Positions 45,680 through 55,045 of a DNA stretch of 64,000 nt are shown piece by piece. Numbering within the stretch: the first letter of the stretch is position 1; every line of letters begins with the position of its first letter. The translations under genes were made by a program, and so were the position numbers. The DNA comes from Salmonirosea aquatica (GTDB lineage: Bacteria > Bacteroidota > Bacteroidia > Cytophagales > Spirosomataceae): contig NZ_WHLY01000004.1 of assembly GCF_009296315.1 (NCBI RefSeq), positions 62,001-126,000 on the forward strand, given 5' to 3'. The notes under the pieces are model-generated. The model was not told the DNA's origin, did no database searches, and saw nothing but the letters and a program-made list of their open reading frames with translations.

Positions 45680-46174
45680 AAGACCTCAGCATAACCCGCT
45701 GCTCCCCATGGTGAGAGGAAGCATGTAAATGGAACGCTAAAATAGGAAAGGCTTCCGATGTTTCCATCAAAACAGGAGCCTATGGTTCACAGCAAACGGC
45801 AAACTTACAGCTCTGCCAGGCGCGCATTTCTCCGCTTCGGGCGACGAGCCTTTTGCCGCGCCCTTTACGACTGCGAGCTGGCGCCAACGAAATAATTGCC
45901 AGGAGGCGACTGCCCTGTACTGGCACCATCCTGTTTCCAGATGCTGTGCGGCAACATCCGGCCTTTCGGGTCGGGGCCGCAGTATCGATACTGTACGGTT
46001 TAGAGCCAGATAAGCCGACGGGGCTATTGCCTGCTACCAGATATCCCCGGTCCATGTATTTGTCGGCCGGGAATCCACCAAATCACTGGTTGGCGCCAGC
46101 AGTCGGCCCCCAACAAGCTTAGCGGGCATTCCTGAAAAAATACAACCGACTGATTTTGGATATCCACAGCCTCC
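45680..46174. other. Intergenic, no supported gene
   Basis: About 500 bases with short open frames on both strands but no recognisable product or clear terminator. Confidence 0.4.
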
Positions 46175-46597
46175 TCAGTCTTTGGCAATTAGCAGGCGCT
46201 TGGGCATTTCGTAAAGCGTCTGCGTGGAAAGGCGGATCTGTCTGGTGATTTCCTCGGCTCCGTTCCTCACCACCACGGTGTAGGTACCGTCCACGGTTTC
46301 GGCGAAGTTCAGTAGCCGGGCGTACTTCTGCTGCCTGCGGCCCAGCGACTCCCGGTGCAGCTCTCGGCCCCGCTCGTCTAACAGCATAACCACCAACTGA
46401 TCCCCCAGTCTTTTCTCAATCAGCAGGTTCATCGTCAGCGAGTTCTTCACGCGGTACATGCCTATCCTGAAGGAGGCCTTCGTGGGCTGGAGAGTGGCTG
46501 GATCCGGCTGATGGCCGCTGGCGCGGACAATGGGCGAAAGGCTTACGAGCAGGCCGAATGCGGCAGCGGTCAGGAGATTGTGAACATTTTTTTTCAT
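46175..46597 (-). CDS. Small secreted protein, function unknown
   Basis: A 140-residue protein with a Sec signal peptide (M-K-K-N-V-H-N-L-L-T-A-A-A-F-G-L-L-V, cleavage near residue 27 after R-A-S). The mature part is a single predicted beta-sandwich with L-V-V-M-L-L-D-E-R-G-R-E-L-H and G-T-Y-T-V-V-V-R-N-G, a pattern resembling the fold of T9SS sorting domains and DUF3244-like proteins, but without a K-A-Y-P-N-P start. Likely periplasmic or surface. It is followed on the same strand by nothing obvious and preceded by an NTF2-like exported protein. Confidence 0.7.
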   Translation of the reverse strand: MKKNVHNLLTAAAFGLLVSLSPIVRASGHQPDPATLQPTKASFRIGMYRVKNSLTMNLLIEKRLGDQLVVMLLDERGRELHRESLGRRQQKYARLLNFAETVDGTYTVVVRNGAEEITRQIRLSTQTLYEMPKRLLIAKD

Positions 46598-46654
46598 GGC
46601 TTTTCTGAATTTACTATTGTGTAATGGATGAGATGCTCAAAAAAAACGCACCGC

Positions 46655-47116
46655 CTACTGCGACCGGTGGGCGGACTTGGGGGACGACTGCCACAACACA
46701 TTGACGATGTACCAGCGGCCGTCCTCCTTCTTCAGGTGGATGTAGTCGATGCCCCAGACGGCCTTTACCCGTGCCGATGCCGTCTTGTCGGCCACCTCGA
46801 ACACCTCCACCTCCCGCGGCGACGCTTCGTTGGTGCGCTTGCCGTCCTTGTTCCATACCCTGGCCAGGCCAACCAGCGCCGGAAAGGGCATCTCCAGCTG
46901 TCTGGAGTAAGTGTTGTCCCTGGCACTGTACGAGAAGCCGCGCTTCTGGAGGCTGGGGTGGATGCTGCGGTAAGCCAGGGTGGTGTCCGCCCGGTAGAAG
47001 GCATCGATGTAGTCGCAGCAGGCCTGGCGCACGGCTGTCAATTCCTCCGAGACGTCCTGGGCGAAGCCAGTGGAAAGTACAGTCAAAAGAAGGGTGGTGG
47101 TTAATAGTTTTTTCAT
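46655..47116 (-). CDS. Exported NTF2-like (putative lumazine-binding) protein
   Basis: A 153-residue protein with a signal peptide ending at F-A-Q (residue 20). The mature part has A-C-C-D-Y-I-D-A-F-Y-R-A-D and I-H-P-S-L-Q-K-R-G-F, and ends in the strand pair A-V-W-G-I-D-Y-I-H-L-K-K-E-D-G-R-W-Y-I-V-N-V-L-W, matching the putative lumazine-binding/NTF2-like family. ATG 47116 was chosen because the long upstream open stretch has no family similarity and the signal peptide begins here. It lies 57 bases before the small secreted protein gene and may be co-transcribed with it. Confidence 0.82.
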   Translation of the reverse strand: MKKLLTTTLLLTVLSTGFAQDVSEELTAVRQACCDYIDAFYRADTTLAYRSIHPSLQKRGFSYSARDNTYSRQLEMPFPALVGLARVWNKDGKRTNEASPREVEVFEVADKTASARVKAVWGIDYIHLKKEDGRWYIVNVLWQSSPKSAHRSQ

Positions 47117-47287
47117 TGCAATTGGGGTTGGAAAAGTAGCGTATGCTATTGAGTACTTATACAATGAGTGCCAGCTGGCAGCACCCATTGATTTACAGAA
47201 CTTTATCAGAAAAAAAATGATCTTATAATGTTCGATTCTGAACATTCCTGTACGGCACCGGACCGCCACCCGACCGCAGGTGATTAC

Positions 47288-47308
47288 GAGTGCATCAAAA
47301 AGTGTGGG
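47288..47308. repeat. Left inverted end of the ISKra4 element
   Basis: Begins GAGTGCATCAAAAAGTGTGG. It pairs with 49638-49658 with one mismatch in 21. Confidence 0.8.
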
Positions 47309-47365
47309 GCAATTGATTCTTTGGTAACTTGATAAGGATTTAAACCCTTGCGGCCCCACCTTGTC

Positions 47366-48080
47366 ATGCAAGCAAAAGATGTCATCCAGCCAGTTGCCGT
47401 TGATCCTCGAACTGCCATATATCATTTTAAGGTACACATCCTGAATATATCGCCGATGATCTACCGGCGCTTTATCATTGTCGGCAATACCCACCTAGCT
47501 GAGCTGCATCATTTAATACAACCGCGATGGCGGACCGTTGATGATGGGCTGGGAAAATCAGCATTTACACGTTTTTCATATCTGGGGATTGGATTATGGA
47601 ATTGCCTATGAAGGAGGCACCTATTATCGTGATGACCCCAGTGAGATTTTTATTAAAGATTTAGGTCTGAGGGCTGGCGATAAATTCTCCTATGTGTATG
47701 ATTTCGGCGATTACTGGCAACACGAGGTTCGGGTGGAGAAGGTTGAGAACGCCAGGCCAGGGTACCACCACCCAATTTGCACAGCTGGGCGGAGGGCCTG
47801 CCCTCCGGAAGACGTCGGTGGCCCCTACGCCTACCAGGATGCTTTGATCGGCCAGTTCAGCTGGATCCAGGAAACGTTATCGAATGTAATGGAGAGCATT
47901 GACAGGGGGGAGGTTCCAGACCTCGAACTGGATAACGCGCCCTGGTGGTATCTAAAGCATCGAAGCGAAGTGTTCGATAAGAAGAAAATGAACAGGGCTT
48001 TGGCAAAACTGTATCAAAAAAAGGGTGACGATAAATTTTGGATAACACTGGGTGGATACGATGAATATTTCGACGACTGA
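47366..48080 (+). pseudogene. pRiA4b ORF-3-like protein, frameshifted IS passenger
   Basis: The N-terminal part reads I-Y-H-F-K-V-H-I-L-N-I-S-P-M-I-Y-R-R and L-A-E-L-H-H-L-I-Q. The rest continues in another frame as M-G-W-E-N-Q-H-L-H-V-F, then F-S-Y-V-Y-D-F-G-D-Y-W-Q-H, P-P-E-D-V-G-G-P-Y and G-G-Y-D-E-Y-F-D-D, all signatures of the PRiA4_ORF3 family. The break lies at 47520-47548. One A appears to be missing (CAACC for CAAACC), and a 17-base segment sits between two GATGG copies; removing it and restoring the A gives L-I-Q-T-A-M-G-W-E-N-Q-H-L-H, the normal family sequence. Function of the family is unknown. It lies wholly inside the insertion element. Confidence 0.8.
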
Positions 48081-48216
48081 GAGGTCCACTTTCTGTATCA
48101 ATATCTACGTTTAGGTATCAGTGGGCGTAAAACGGCGTGGCCGACCAGGCCAAAAATTGTGATACCTTCATCAATACGGTGCGTAAAGTCAAAGATTACA
48201 TTTCCTGATAACCTTG

Positions 48217-49633
48217 ATGATCATGAAATTCAAACTCCAACTGGTGTGTGAGGCCGGGGAAAACGAAACCGCTTGCACCGACGAAATTTTCACCTTTGAT
48301 AAGTCCTTCGATACTTTTGAAAGCATCGGGATGACCATTGGCGAATCAAAGCAGCTATTGAAGAACATGTAGCAGTCCATCGTCGAAAAGCAACTGGGCG
48401 CTTTTATCAAAAGCAAGGGCCTGCAAGGGCTTCGGAAAAATGGGAACTATACGGTCAAGCTCAAGACCCTATTCGGCGATATCGCCTTTGAGAGTCCCAG
48501 GTATTATGGCGAAGACAAAAAGACGTTCAGTCCGTTGAATGAATTGCTCCCGAACCATACCACCCCTGAGCTCTTGTTTCTTGAAACCAAATGGGCGTGT
48601 TTGATCCCTTTTGAGAAGACGGCGAACTTGTTGAAAGAGGTCCTGCCGGTTGCGGAAACGATTAACGCCACAACGATCCAGAACCACCTGTACGGGTTGG
48701 CCCTGGCCCAGGAGCAAGAAGTTGGGGAAGAGCAGTGGATGTACGATTGCGGCAGCATAAACCAGCGGCAGGCGCTGCCAAGGCCGGAAAGAACCATGGT
48801 TGTGGGTATTGACGGCGGCTATGTCAGGGACTGGAATGACAAAAAGAGTGTGTTTGAAGTAATAGTAGGCAAGTCTCTCCCCGCTGAGAAACCGGCCAAA
48901 TGCTTCGCGTTCGTCGGATCTTATGACCTGAAGTCCAAGCGAAGATTTTATAACCATCTGACGTCACAGGGGATGCAGCCCCACCAACAGATTGAATTCT
49001 TTTCGGATGGGGATGATAACTTACGGAATCTGCAAACCTACCTTAATGCGGAATCCACCCACATCCTGGATTGCCGGGCCGCCGGTGCGGTTTCACATCA
49101 CCATGAAACTGACAGTCCTGCACCAGTGTGCATTGGGATTGATCAAAGTGGATGAAAATAGGGGGAGAGCCTCTCAACTTTTGTTGACCCGGATCAAATG
49201 GAATTTGTGGCACGGTAATGCTGTAAGGGCCATTGAGCACTGTGATGACCTTGACTTATACCTTACTGATCACCTGGAAGACAAGGCGCAGAAAAAAAAA
49301 TACGACAAGATTAGGCCCTTTCAAACATACGTTGCCGATTTTGAGAAATACATCGCCAACAACCAGAGCTTTATCGTCAACTACGCCGAACGCTACCACT
49401 ACGGTGAAGTTGTTTCAACGGGTTTTGTGGAGTCCACGGTCAATTATGTGATTGCCAAACGGCTTTCTAAAAAACAATCCATGCAGTGGACCAGAAAGGG
49501 TGCACACCTACTGCTTCAGGTCAGGACCAAGGTTTTGAACAATGAGTGGGAGGAGGTCTTTCGAAAGAGGTATCCCGATTTCAGGCCAATCAAATCCGTA
49601 AGCGAACCTATGGCCATCCAGGAAGCGGCATGA
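48217..49633 (+). pseudogene. ISKra4-family transposase, broken
   Basis: About 470 codons of a DDE transposase. The catalytic residues are visible: Asp in V-V-G-I-D-G-G-Y-V-R, Asp in F-F-S-D-G-D-D-N-L-R and Glu in G-F-V-E-S-T-V-N-Y. Two lesions exist. A TAG at 48370-48372 (after L-L-K-N-M, before Q-S-I-V-E-K) is consistent with a CAG-to-TAG change. A 16-base GC-rich insertion at about 49074-49089 splits the codon for Trp in the I-L-D-W-F-H-I-T-M-K motif and shifts the frame. Without them the gene would read continuously to 49633. Start could be ATG 48217 or 48223. Confidence 0.85.
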
Positions 49634-49637
49634 ATCT

Positions 49638-49658
49638 CCCACACTTTTTGATGCTCTC
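49638..49658. repeat. Right inverted end of the ISKra4 element
   Basis: Reads CCCACACTTTTTGATGCTCT plus C. It is the complement of the left end with one mismatch, directly behind the transposase stop. Confidence 0.8.
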
Positions 49659-49907
49659 AAGCTACGCGCCGACATGATGCAGGCCTTGAAAGAGTACTAC
49701 GAAAAGCCGTTTTATGAGAAGGATGGATGGTGGGGGTGACAAAAATCATCACTTCTGAGACGCCTGATTGAAACTATATTTTTTTGATAAATGCCTAAAA
49801 ACTAATCAACTATGTCAGATTAAAATGCATACTTTTGAGTGGGAAATTCCCGAATCCTTTTTCATTTAAATTTTTCTTCCACCCAACCTTTCTTCCACGC
49901 ATTCTTT

Positions 49908-52758
49908 ATGAAAAAACGCTTTACCCAATTCCGAATACTGTCCCTGCTCCTGGCCAGCCTGCTGGCCGGCGGCCCCTGCTGGCCCAGGACAAGGCCATCA
50001 GCGCGGGTAGCTTTAATTCCTTCTTCCTGGGCTTCGATTGCACCGACCCCACCCGCCCGTCAGCCACCGGATTCAATGGCAATGGTCAGCTGGGAGACGG
50101 CACCACTACCGATAAAAACAGCCCCGTAGCCGTGCCCGGGCTCACGGGCGTCAGGGCGGTGGCGGCCGGGGGGTATCATTCCCTGTTCCTCAAAGAGGAC
50201 GGCACCGTGTGGGCCACCGGATTCAATGGCTATGGTCAGCTGGGAGACGGCACCACTACCGATAAAAACAGCCCCGTAGCCGTGCCCGGGCTCACGGGCG
50301 TCAGGGCGGTGGCGGCCGGGCAGAATCATTCCCTGTTCCTCAAAGAGGACGGCACCGTGTGGGCCACCGGATTCAATGGCAATGGTCAGCTGGGAGACGG
50401 CACCACTACCGATAAAAACAGCCCCGTAGCCGTGCCCGGGCTCACGGGCGTCAGGGCGGTGGCGGCCGGGGGGTATCATTCCCTGTTCCTCAAAGAGGAC
50501 GGCACCGTGTGGGCCACCGGAATCAATGTCTATGGTCAGCTGGGGGACGGCACCACTACCGATAAAAACAGCCCCGTGCAGGTGCCCGGGCTCACGGGCG
50601 TCAGGGCGGTGGCGGCCGGGGGTATCATTCCCTGTTCCTCAAAGAGGACGGCACCGTGTGGGCCACCGGATTCAATGGCAATGGTCAGCTGGGAGACGGC
50701 ACCACTACCGATAAGAACAGCCCCGTAGCCGTGCCCGGGCTCACGGGCGTCAGGGCGGTGGCGGCCGGGGCGTATCATTCCCTGTTCCTCAAAGAGGACG
50801 GCACCGTGTGGACCACCGGATACAATGGCAATGGTCAGCTGGGAGACGGCACCACTACCGATAAGAACAGCCCCGTAGCCGTGCCGTTCGGTGCCTGCGG
50901 CGTAGCCCCGCAGATCAGCTGCCCGGCCAACATCACCGTCGACAACCAAACTGGGCAGTGCGGAGCCGTGGTCAGCTTCACCGCCACCGAGACGGCGGGC
51001 GTCCCCGCTTCGACTATCACCTACTCCATCCCCCCGGGCAGCTTCTTCCCCGTGGGCACCACCACCGTGAAGGCCACGGCCACCAACGCCTCAGGCAGCT
51101 CGGAGTGTACTTTCACCGTGACGGTCAACGACACGGAGAGGCCGGCCATCAGCTGCCCGGCCGACATCAACGCGACGGCCACCAGCGCCAATGGCGCAGT
51201 GGTCACCTATACAGCACCGGTTGGCACCGACAACTGCCCCGGTGCAGTCACGACCCGCATCGAGGGGCCGGCCAGCGGCAGCACCTTCCCCATCGGCACC
51301 ACCACGGTCACCCACCGGGTGCGGGATGCGGCGGGCAACAACCGGCGGTGCTCCTTCACGGTGACGGTGACGGGCGTGGCGCCGCAGATCAGCTGCCCGG
51401 CCAACATCACCGTCGGCAACGACCCGGGCCAGTGCGGGGCCGTGGTGAACTTCGCCGCCACCGAGACGGCGGGCATCCCGGCTTCGACCATCACCTACTC
51501 AACGCCCCCGGGCAGCTTCTTCCCCGTGGGCACCACCACCGTGATGGCCACGGCCACCAACGCCTCGGGCAGCTCCCAGTGCAGCTTCACCGTCACGGTC
51601 AACGACAACCAGCCCCCGGTCATCACCTGTCCGGCCAATATCAACGCGACGGCCACCAGTGCCAGCGGCGTGGCGGTTACCTACACCGCACCCACCGGCA
51701 CCGACAACTGCCCTGGTCCCACCACGTCCCGGATTGCGGGACCAGCCAGCGGAAGTACCTTCCCCATCGGCACCACGACGGTCACCTACCAGGTTACCGA
51801 TGCGACGGGTAATTCGACCCAATGCTCCTTTACCGTGACGGTATTGACCGTCACCACCACCGTCCAAACCAACGTAGCATGTTTCGGGGGTAGCACCGGC
51901 AGCTTGACCGTTGCCGCCTCGGGCGGCACGAGCCCTTATAGCTACGCCCTCAGTCCCGGCTCGGCCACCAACGCCACCGGTAGCTTCACCGGGCTTTCGG
52001 CCGGTACCTACACCGTGACGGCCACGGATGCCAACGGCCGCATGGCCACTTCGGGAACTATCACCATCACCCAGCCCGACGCCATTACCGTGCAAATAAG
52101 CGGCAATACGTCGGTGCAGTTTGGCTACACCAATGGCAGCAACTGCACTACCCTGACGGCCAGTGCCACCGGCGGAACGGGCTCGTTCACCTACGCATGG
52201 CGGCAGGGCAACTCCTCCATCGGCTCCAAAGCTAACCAGCAGGTATGCCCCACCCAGACGACGACCTACACCGTGACAGCGACCGACGCGGCAGGCTGCT
52301 CGGTCCAGAAGCAAATCACCGTCACGGTCGACGACGTGCGCTGCGGCTACGGTGGCGTTAAGGTCTGCCTGGGCGGACGCGAGCAGTGTATTGCCCAATA
52401 CCTGGTACCCACCTACCTGCGCTTGGGCTACACGCTCGGCGGCTGCAATAGCAATACCCCCGCACGCATGGGCTACGAGGAAACACTTACCGCTAAACCA
52501 CTGGCCCTTTCGTTGAAAGCTTATCCCAACCCGACCAGCGGCTATGTGACTGTTGAAGTACAGAGTCCTGTGGCGGAGCTGGTCAAGTTTGAGGTGGTCA
52601 ATGCTCAGGGGCGAGTGGTAAAGCAACATCAGCGAGAGCTTGTTGAGGGATTCAATGAGGTACGCTTCGAACTAACAGCCCAACCCACGGGCAATTACCT
52701 GATTCGGGCCATTGACGTCTTGGGCCACCAGGCTGTCGTGCGGGTTAATAAGCAGTAA
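49908..52758 (+). pseudogene. T9SS-exported RCC1-repeat/HYR protein, frameshifted
   Basis: A large surface protein read in three frames. ATG 49908 starts a signal peptide (M-K-K-R-F-T-Q-F-R-I-L-S-L-L-L-A). A missing C in the run at 49973-49976 shifts the frame before L-L-A-Q-D-K. Six RCC1-like repeats of 50 residues (Q-L-G-D-G-T-T-T-D-K-N-S-P-V, then H-S-L-F-L-K-E-D-G-T-V-W) follow. The G run at 50618-50622 has five G where sister repeats have six, shifting the frame again. Then come four HYR-like domains, an SprB-like repeat, a PKD-like domain, a Cys-rich module and a type A T9SS sorting domain (L-K-A-Y-P-N-P-T-S-G). With both indels repaired the protein is continuous, about 950 residues. 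Confidence 0.82.
50066..50880 (+). repeat. 150-bp coding tandem repeats (six copies)
   Basis: Near-identical units begin about every 150 bases from 50066, each encoding one RCC1-like blade. Units differ in only a few positions, indicating recent expansion or gene conversion. The fourth unit carries the one-base G deletion. Confidence 0.85.
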
Positions 52759-52787
52759 GTATGAGCTTGTTTCAGAGCTATTAAGGA

Positions 52788-52819
52788 AACGGCCCGCTAC
52801 AATGTTGTAGCGGGCCGTT
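52788..52819. terminator. Hairpin terminator after the RCC1-repeat gene
   Basis: A 13-bp perfect stem AACGGCCCGCTAC with a 6-base loop, 30 bases after the T9SS gene stop. Confidence 0.75.
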
Positions 52820-52836
52820 AGTTGGATGGGCGAACC

Positions 52837-52884
52837 CTACACCAATTCGAGCTTCGGGCATTGCGTGAGCACCTGCTCGAGGTC
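52837..52884 (-). pseudogene. Remnant of a third copy of the 78-residue protein gene
   Basis: The minus strand reads D-L-E-Q-V-L-T-Q-C-P-K-L-E-L-V then stop. This parallels the ends of the two complete copies (D-L-D-Q-V-L-K-Q-C-P-H-L-K-V-A and D-L-D-Q-V-L-K-R-C-P-R-L-K-V-E). The upstream part is lost. Confidence 0.6.
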
Positions 52885-52953
52885 CCCCCGTTGTGCGTAG
52901 TCTTCCGCAGGAGACTGCGTACCAGAAATATTCAGCAGTCTGTTGCCCTACTC

Positions 52954-52995
52954 AGCCAAACGGCCCGCTCCATGCATGGAGCGGGCCGTTTGGCT
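52954..52995. terminator. 42-bp perfect palindrome, terminator of the 78-residue gene
   Basis: A perfect palindrome centred between 52974 and 52975, including CGGCCCGCTCCATG and its complement, just beyond the stop of the minus-strand gene at 53016. It shares the core CGGCCCGCT with the hairpin at 52788. Confidence 0.7.
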
Positions 52996-53015
52996 AGTGG
53001 AGTGGGCTATGTAGA

Positions 53016-53252
53016 TTAAGCCACTTTCAGGTGCGGGCATTGTTTCAGCACCTGGTCGAGATCCTTCTGGCGCTTTTTCTCCGAGTCATAGTACCAGGTG
53101 CGGACCAACTGGTCGTTTTCACCGTAGAAACACAGTACCCACAGGTTGGGCTTTTGGTCAAAGGGCGAGTTGAGCTTGACTTTTGACACGTTCGAGGGTT
53201 CGACCGCCAGATTGGCGATTCCGCCCTTGTACATGCTTTTCAATAGGGTCAT
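53016..53252 (-). CDS. 78-residue protein of unknown function, copy 1
   Basis: A small basic protein, M-T-L-L-K-S-M-Y-K-G-G-I. Its second half, W-V-L-C-F-Y-G-E-N-D-Q-L-V-R-T-W-Y-Y-D, then S-E-K-K-R-Q-K-D-L-D-Q-V-L, is nearly the same as in the copy at 54638-54874. ATG 53252 is chosen so the length and start match that copy. No known domain. Three related pieces within 2 kb suggest local duplication beside surface-protein genes. Confidence 0.7.
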   Translation of the reverse strand: MTLLKSMYKGGIANLAVEPSNVSKVKLNSPFDQKPNLWVLCFYGENDQLVRTWYYDSEKKRQKDLDQVLKQCPHLKVA

Positions 53253-53644
53253 GGCAGGGGATTTCAAGGGTGGTGGATGTAGGCTCGTATACCTGGGAAG
53301 GTCGGAAAATGGCGCTATCCTTCCTTTCCCACAGCCTGAATACCCCATTCAGGGCCGACACAGGCTTACTGAATAAAGTACGATCATAGATCGGTTTTGG
53401 ATTTTTGGAAGTTGCCCCCTTCTTTTTTCCAAAAAAAGCCCGGAGTCAGAGCGGGAATGCTTCTCCGGGCCTAGTCAAACCAATCTTTCGACCAATCCGA
53501 CCGCTGCAAATGTAGTTACAATTCCCGTAACGGCGGACCATCCCACTTTTTAATGGACCCGTTAATAGCAAGAATCGGATTGTGCCTACCACTGTCCGGG
53601 GGTACTTTCGGTGAACAAAGTTTACTGGATAATCAAAAGAAGCC
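53253..53644. other. Intergenic with a minus-strand terminator-like hairpin
   Basis: No gene seen. GCCCGGAG (53438-53445) pairs with CTCCGGGC (53463-53470), and on the minus strand the stem is followed by seven T. This would end a minus-strand transcript, but no gene on that strand precedes it; a small RNA is possible but unsupported. Confidence 0.4.
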
Positions 53645-54298
53645 ATGCACAAGACTTGCAAACCCGCCATGCTCTATTTTGGCACACCCGTTGTTCTCAT
53701 AAGTACCACAAACGAAAATGGTACAATCAATCTGGCCCCTATGTCTTCCATCTTTTGGCTCGGTTGGCGATGTGTCATAGGGCTTGGGAGAGGGTCGAAA
53801 ACAACGGACAATCTAATCAGAACAAAAGAATGTGTATTAAATCTTCCCTCCGTCGACCAGGTGAACGCGGTTGACAAATTGGCTTTGACCACTGGGTCGG
53901 AGATAGTTCCGGCAGGAAAAATTAGAAGAGGATACACCTACGTACCAAACAAGTTTGAAATTGCCGGGGTATCACCGGTTGTTTCAGAAGTTGTATCAAC
54001 CCCCGGTGTCCGGGAATGCCCGGTATGCCTTAAAGCCCTAGTACGGAAAATCCATCCTGTTGGTGAGGACGACGAGGTGATAAAGGGTCGAATTGTCAAT
54101 ATCGAACTGGAAATTGTTAATGTAAGGTTGCATAGCGAAATCCTTCAAGACGGGCAATCCAACAGGATCGACCCAAACAAATGGAGGCCATTGATCATGA
54201 GTTTCCAACATTTTTACGGGCTGGGAGATCAAATACACCCTTCTAGGATGGCCGAAATTCCAGAAGGACTCTATAAAATGGACCAAAATAGACCCTAA
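53645..54298 (+). CDS. Flavin reductase-like FMN-binding protein
   Basis: A 217-residue protein of the flavin-reductase-domain family. P-V-V-L-I-S-T-T-N-E-N-G-T-I-N-L-A-P-M-S-S is the FMN-binding N-terminus, followed by R-G-S-K-T-T-D-N-L-I-R and E-C-V-L-N-L-P-S. The later strand G-R-I-V-N-I-E-L-E-I-V-N-V-R completes the split barrel. Members reduce FMN or carry out flavin-dependent reactions. The lack of a linked oxygenase leaves the role open. Confidence 0.87.
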   Translation: MHKTCKPAMLYFGTPVVLISTTNENGTINLAPMSSIFWLGWRCVIGLGRGSKTTDNLIRTKECVLNLPSVDQVNAVDKLALTTGSEIVPAGKIRRGYTYVPNKFEIAGVSPVVSEVVSTPGVRECPVCLKALVRKIHPVGEDDEVIKGRIVNIELEIVNVRLHSEILQDGQSNRIDPNKWRPLIMSFQHFYGLGDQIHPSRMAEIPEGLYKMDQNRP

Positions 54299-54637
54299 TC
54301 CCCAGTTATGCGTAGCCTTCCGAAGGGAGTCATGTAGATTTATGCCCTATGATAAGCCTTGACATTGGGCTTATCGGGGAAGGGGGGACTTAGTTCGATT
54401 TTCTAAACCATGGACACTTCGATTCCTGGTCTGTGGAGCTTATTCGAAACCTAATCCGGGCTCTTTGTCCCCACAGAAGTTCTTCCGGGCCTGCTCTTAC
54501 ATCACGCCGTTGATCGATGCCCGGACGCCTTTCGTCGGTGCCCGTGCGCCCTCTAACGATTACGGCTAGTGCGTTTCGGGTAGCTCACCGTCTTATTTAT
54601 ACAAGCACACTACCACCCTCTACGTGAAGATATAGCC
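54299..54637. other. Intergenic, nothing recognised
   Basis: 339 bases between the flavin reductase and the small protein gene, with no clear gene or hairpin. Confidence 0.4.
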
Positions 54638-54874
54638 ATGGCCCTGTTGAAAAGTAAATTCAGTATCGGACTGCACAACCTGACGGTTGAAGAGGCCGAA
54701 CTTGCCACCATCAGACTCAGTCCGCCCTACCCGGCCAAACCCAACGTGTGGGTCCTCTCTTTTTATGGGACAGACGGCCAGGTGGTGCGCACCTGGTACT
54801 ACGATAGCGAGAAAAAGCGGAAGCTGGACCTCGATCAGGTGCTGAAACGCTGCCCACGCCTGAAAGTGGAGTAG
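54638..54874 (+). CDS. 78-residue protein of unknown function, copy 2
   Basis: Starts M-A-L-L-K-S-K-F-S-I-G-L-H-N-L-T-V-E and contains N-V-W-V-L-S-F-Y-G-T-D-G-Q-V-V-R-T-W-Y-Y, then D-S-E-K-K-R-K-L-D-L-D-Q-V-L-K-R-C-P. It is a full-length paralogue of the gene at 53016-53252 in the opposite orientation. No signal peptide or membrane segment; probably a small cytoplasmic protein. Conservation of the Y-Y-D-S-E-K-K-R core in divergent copies indicates purifying selection. Confidence 0.72.
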   Translation: MALLKSKFSIGLHNLTVEEAELATIRLSPPYPAKPNVWVLSFYGTDGQVVRTWYYDSEKKRKLDLDQVLKRCPRLKVE

Positions 54875-54936
54875 GCTTACCCTATGATCGGATAGCCTGG
54901 ATTCGAAAGAATGTGATTACTTGATTTAGTAATCGA

Positions 54937-54967
54937 CAAAGAGGGGAGCCCATGGCTCCCCTCTTTG
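54937..54967 (+). terminator. Terminator after copy 2 of the small gene
   Basis: A 14-bp stem CAAAGAGGGGAGCC with its complement GGCTCCCCTCTTTG and a 3-base loop; a TTTG tract ends the stem. Confidence 0.75.
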
Positions 54968-55045
54968 TGCCAAAAATGGATTTCCTGGAATTCAAAGACA
55001 GGGGAAATCCGTAACCCATGACCTTTGTTCACGGCTCAATAGGCC

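Larger units (their letters stand above)
47288..49658 (+). mobile_element. ISKra4-family insertion element with passenger gene
   Basis: Bounded by near-perfect inverted ends: left 47288-47308 and right 49638-49658 share GCATCAAAAAGTGTGGG, and over 21 bases differ at one position. Between them lie a pRiA4b ORF-3-like gene and an ISKra4-type transposase on the same strand; the transposase stop is only five bases from the right end. Both genes are broken, so the element is no longer autonomous. The flanks (tgattac and aagctacg) do not show an obvious target duplication. At about 2.4 kb it is within the size range of the family, but a passenger gene is unusual. Confidence 0.8.

Noticed and set aside
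48370-48372. TAG in the transposase as recoded amino acid
   Set aside because: There is no recoding signal, and the same gene has a second frame-destroying insertion, so decay is simpler.
50060-50479. Minus-strand frame across the RCC1 repeats
   Set aside because: It is the periodic antisense of the 150-bp repeat and not an independent gene.
50066-50880. Possible CRISPR-like array
   Set aside because: The 150-bp units are in-frame coding repeats without short spacers, and there are no cas genes.
53438-53470. Small RNA gene ending at this hairpin
   Set aside because: Only the terminator-like hairpin is visible; no promoter or conserved RNA could be recognised.
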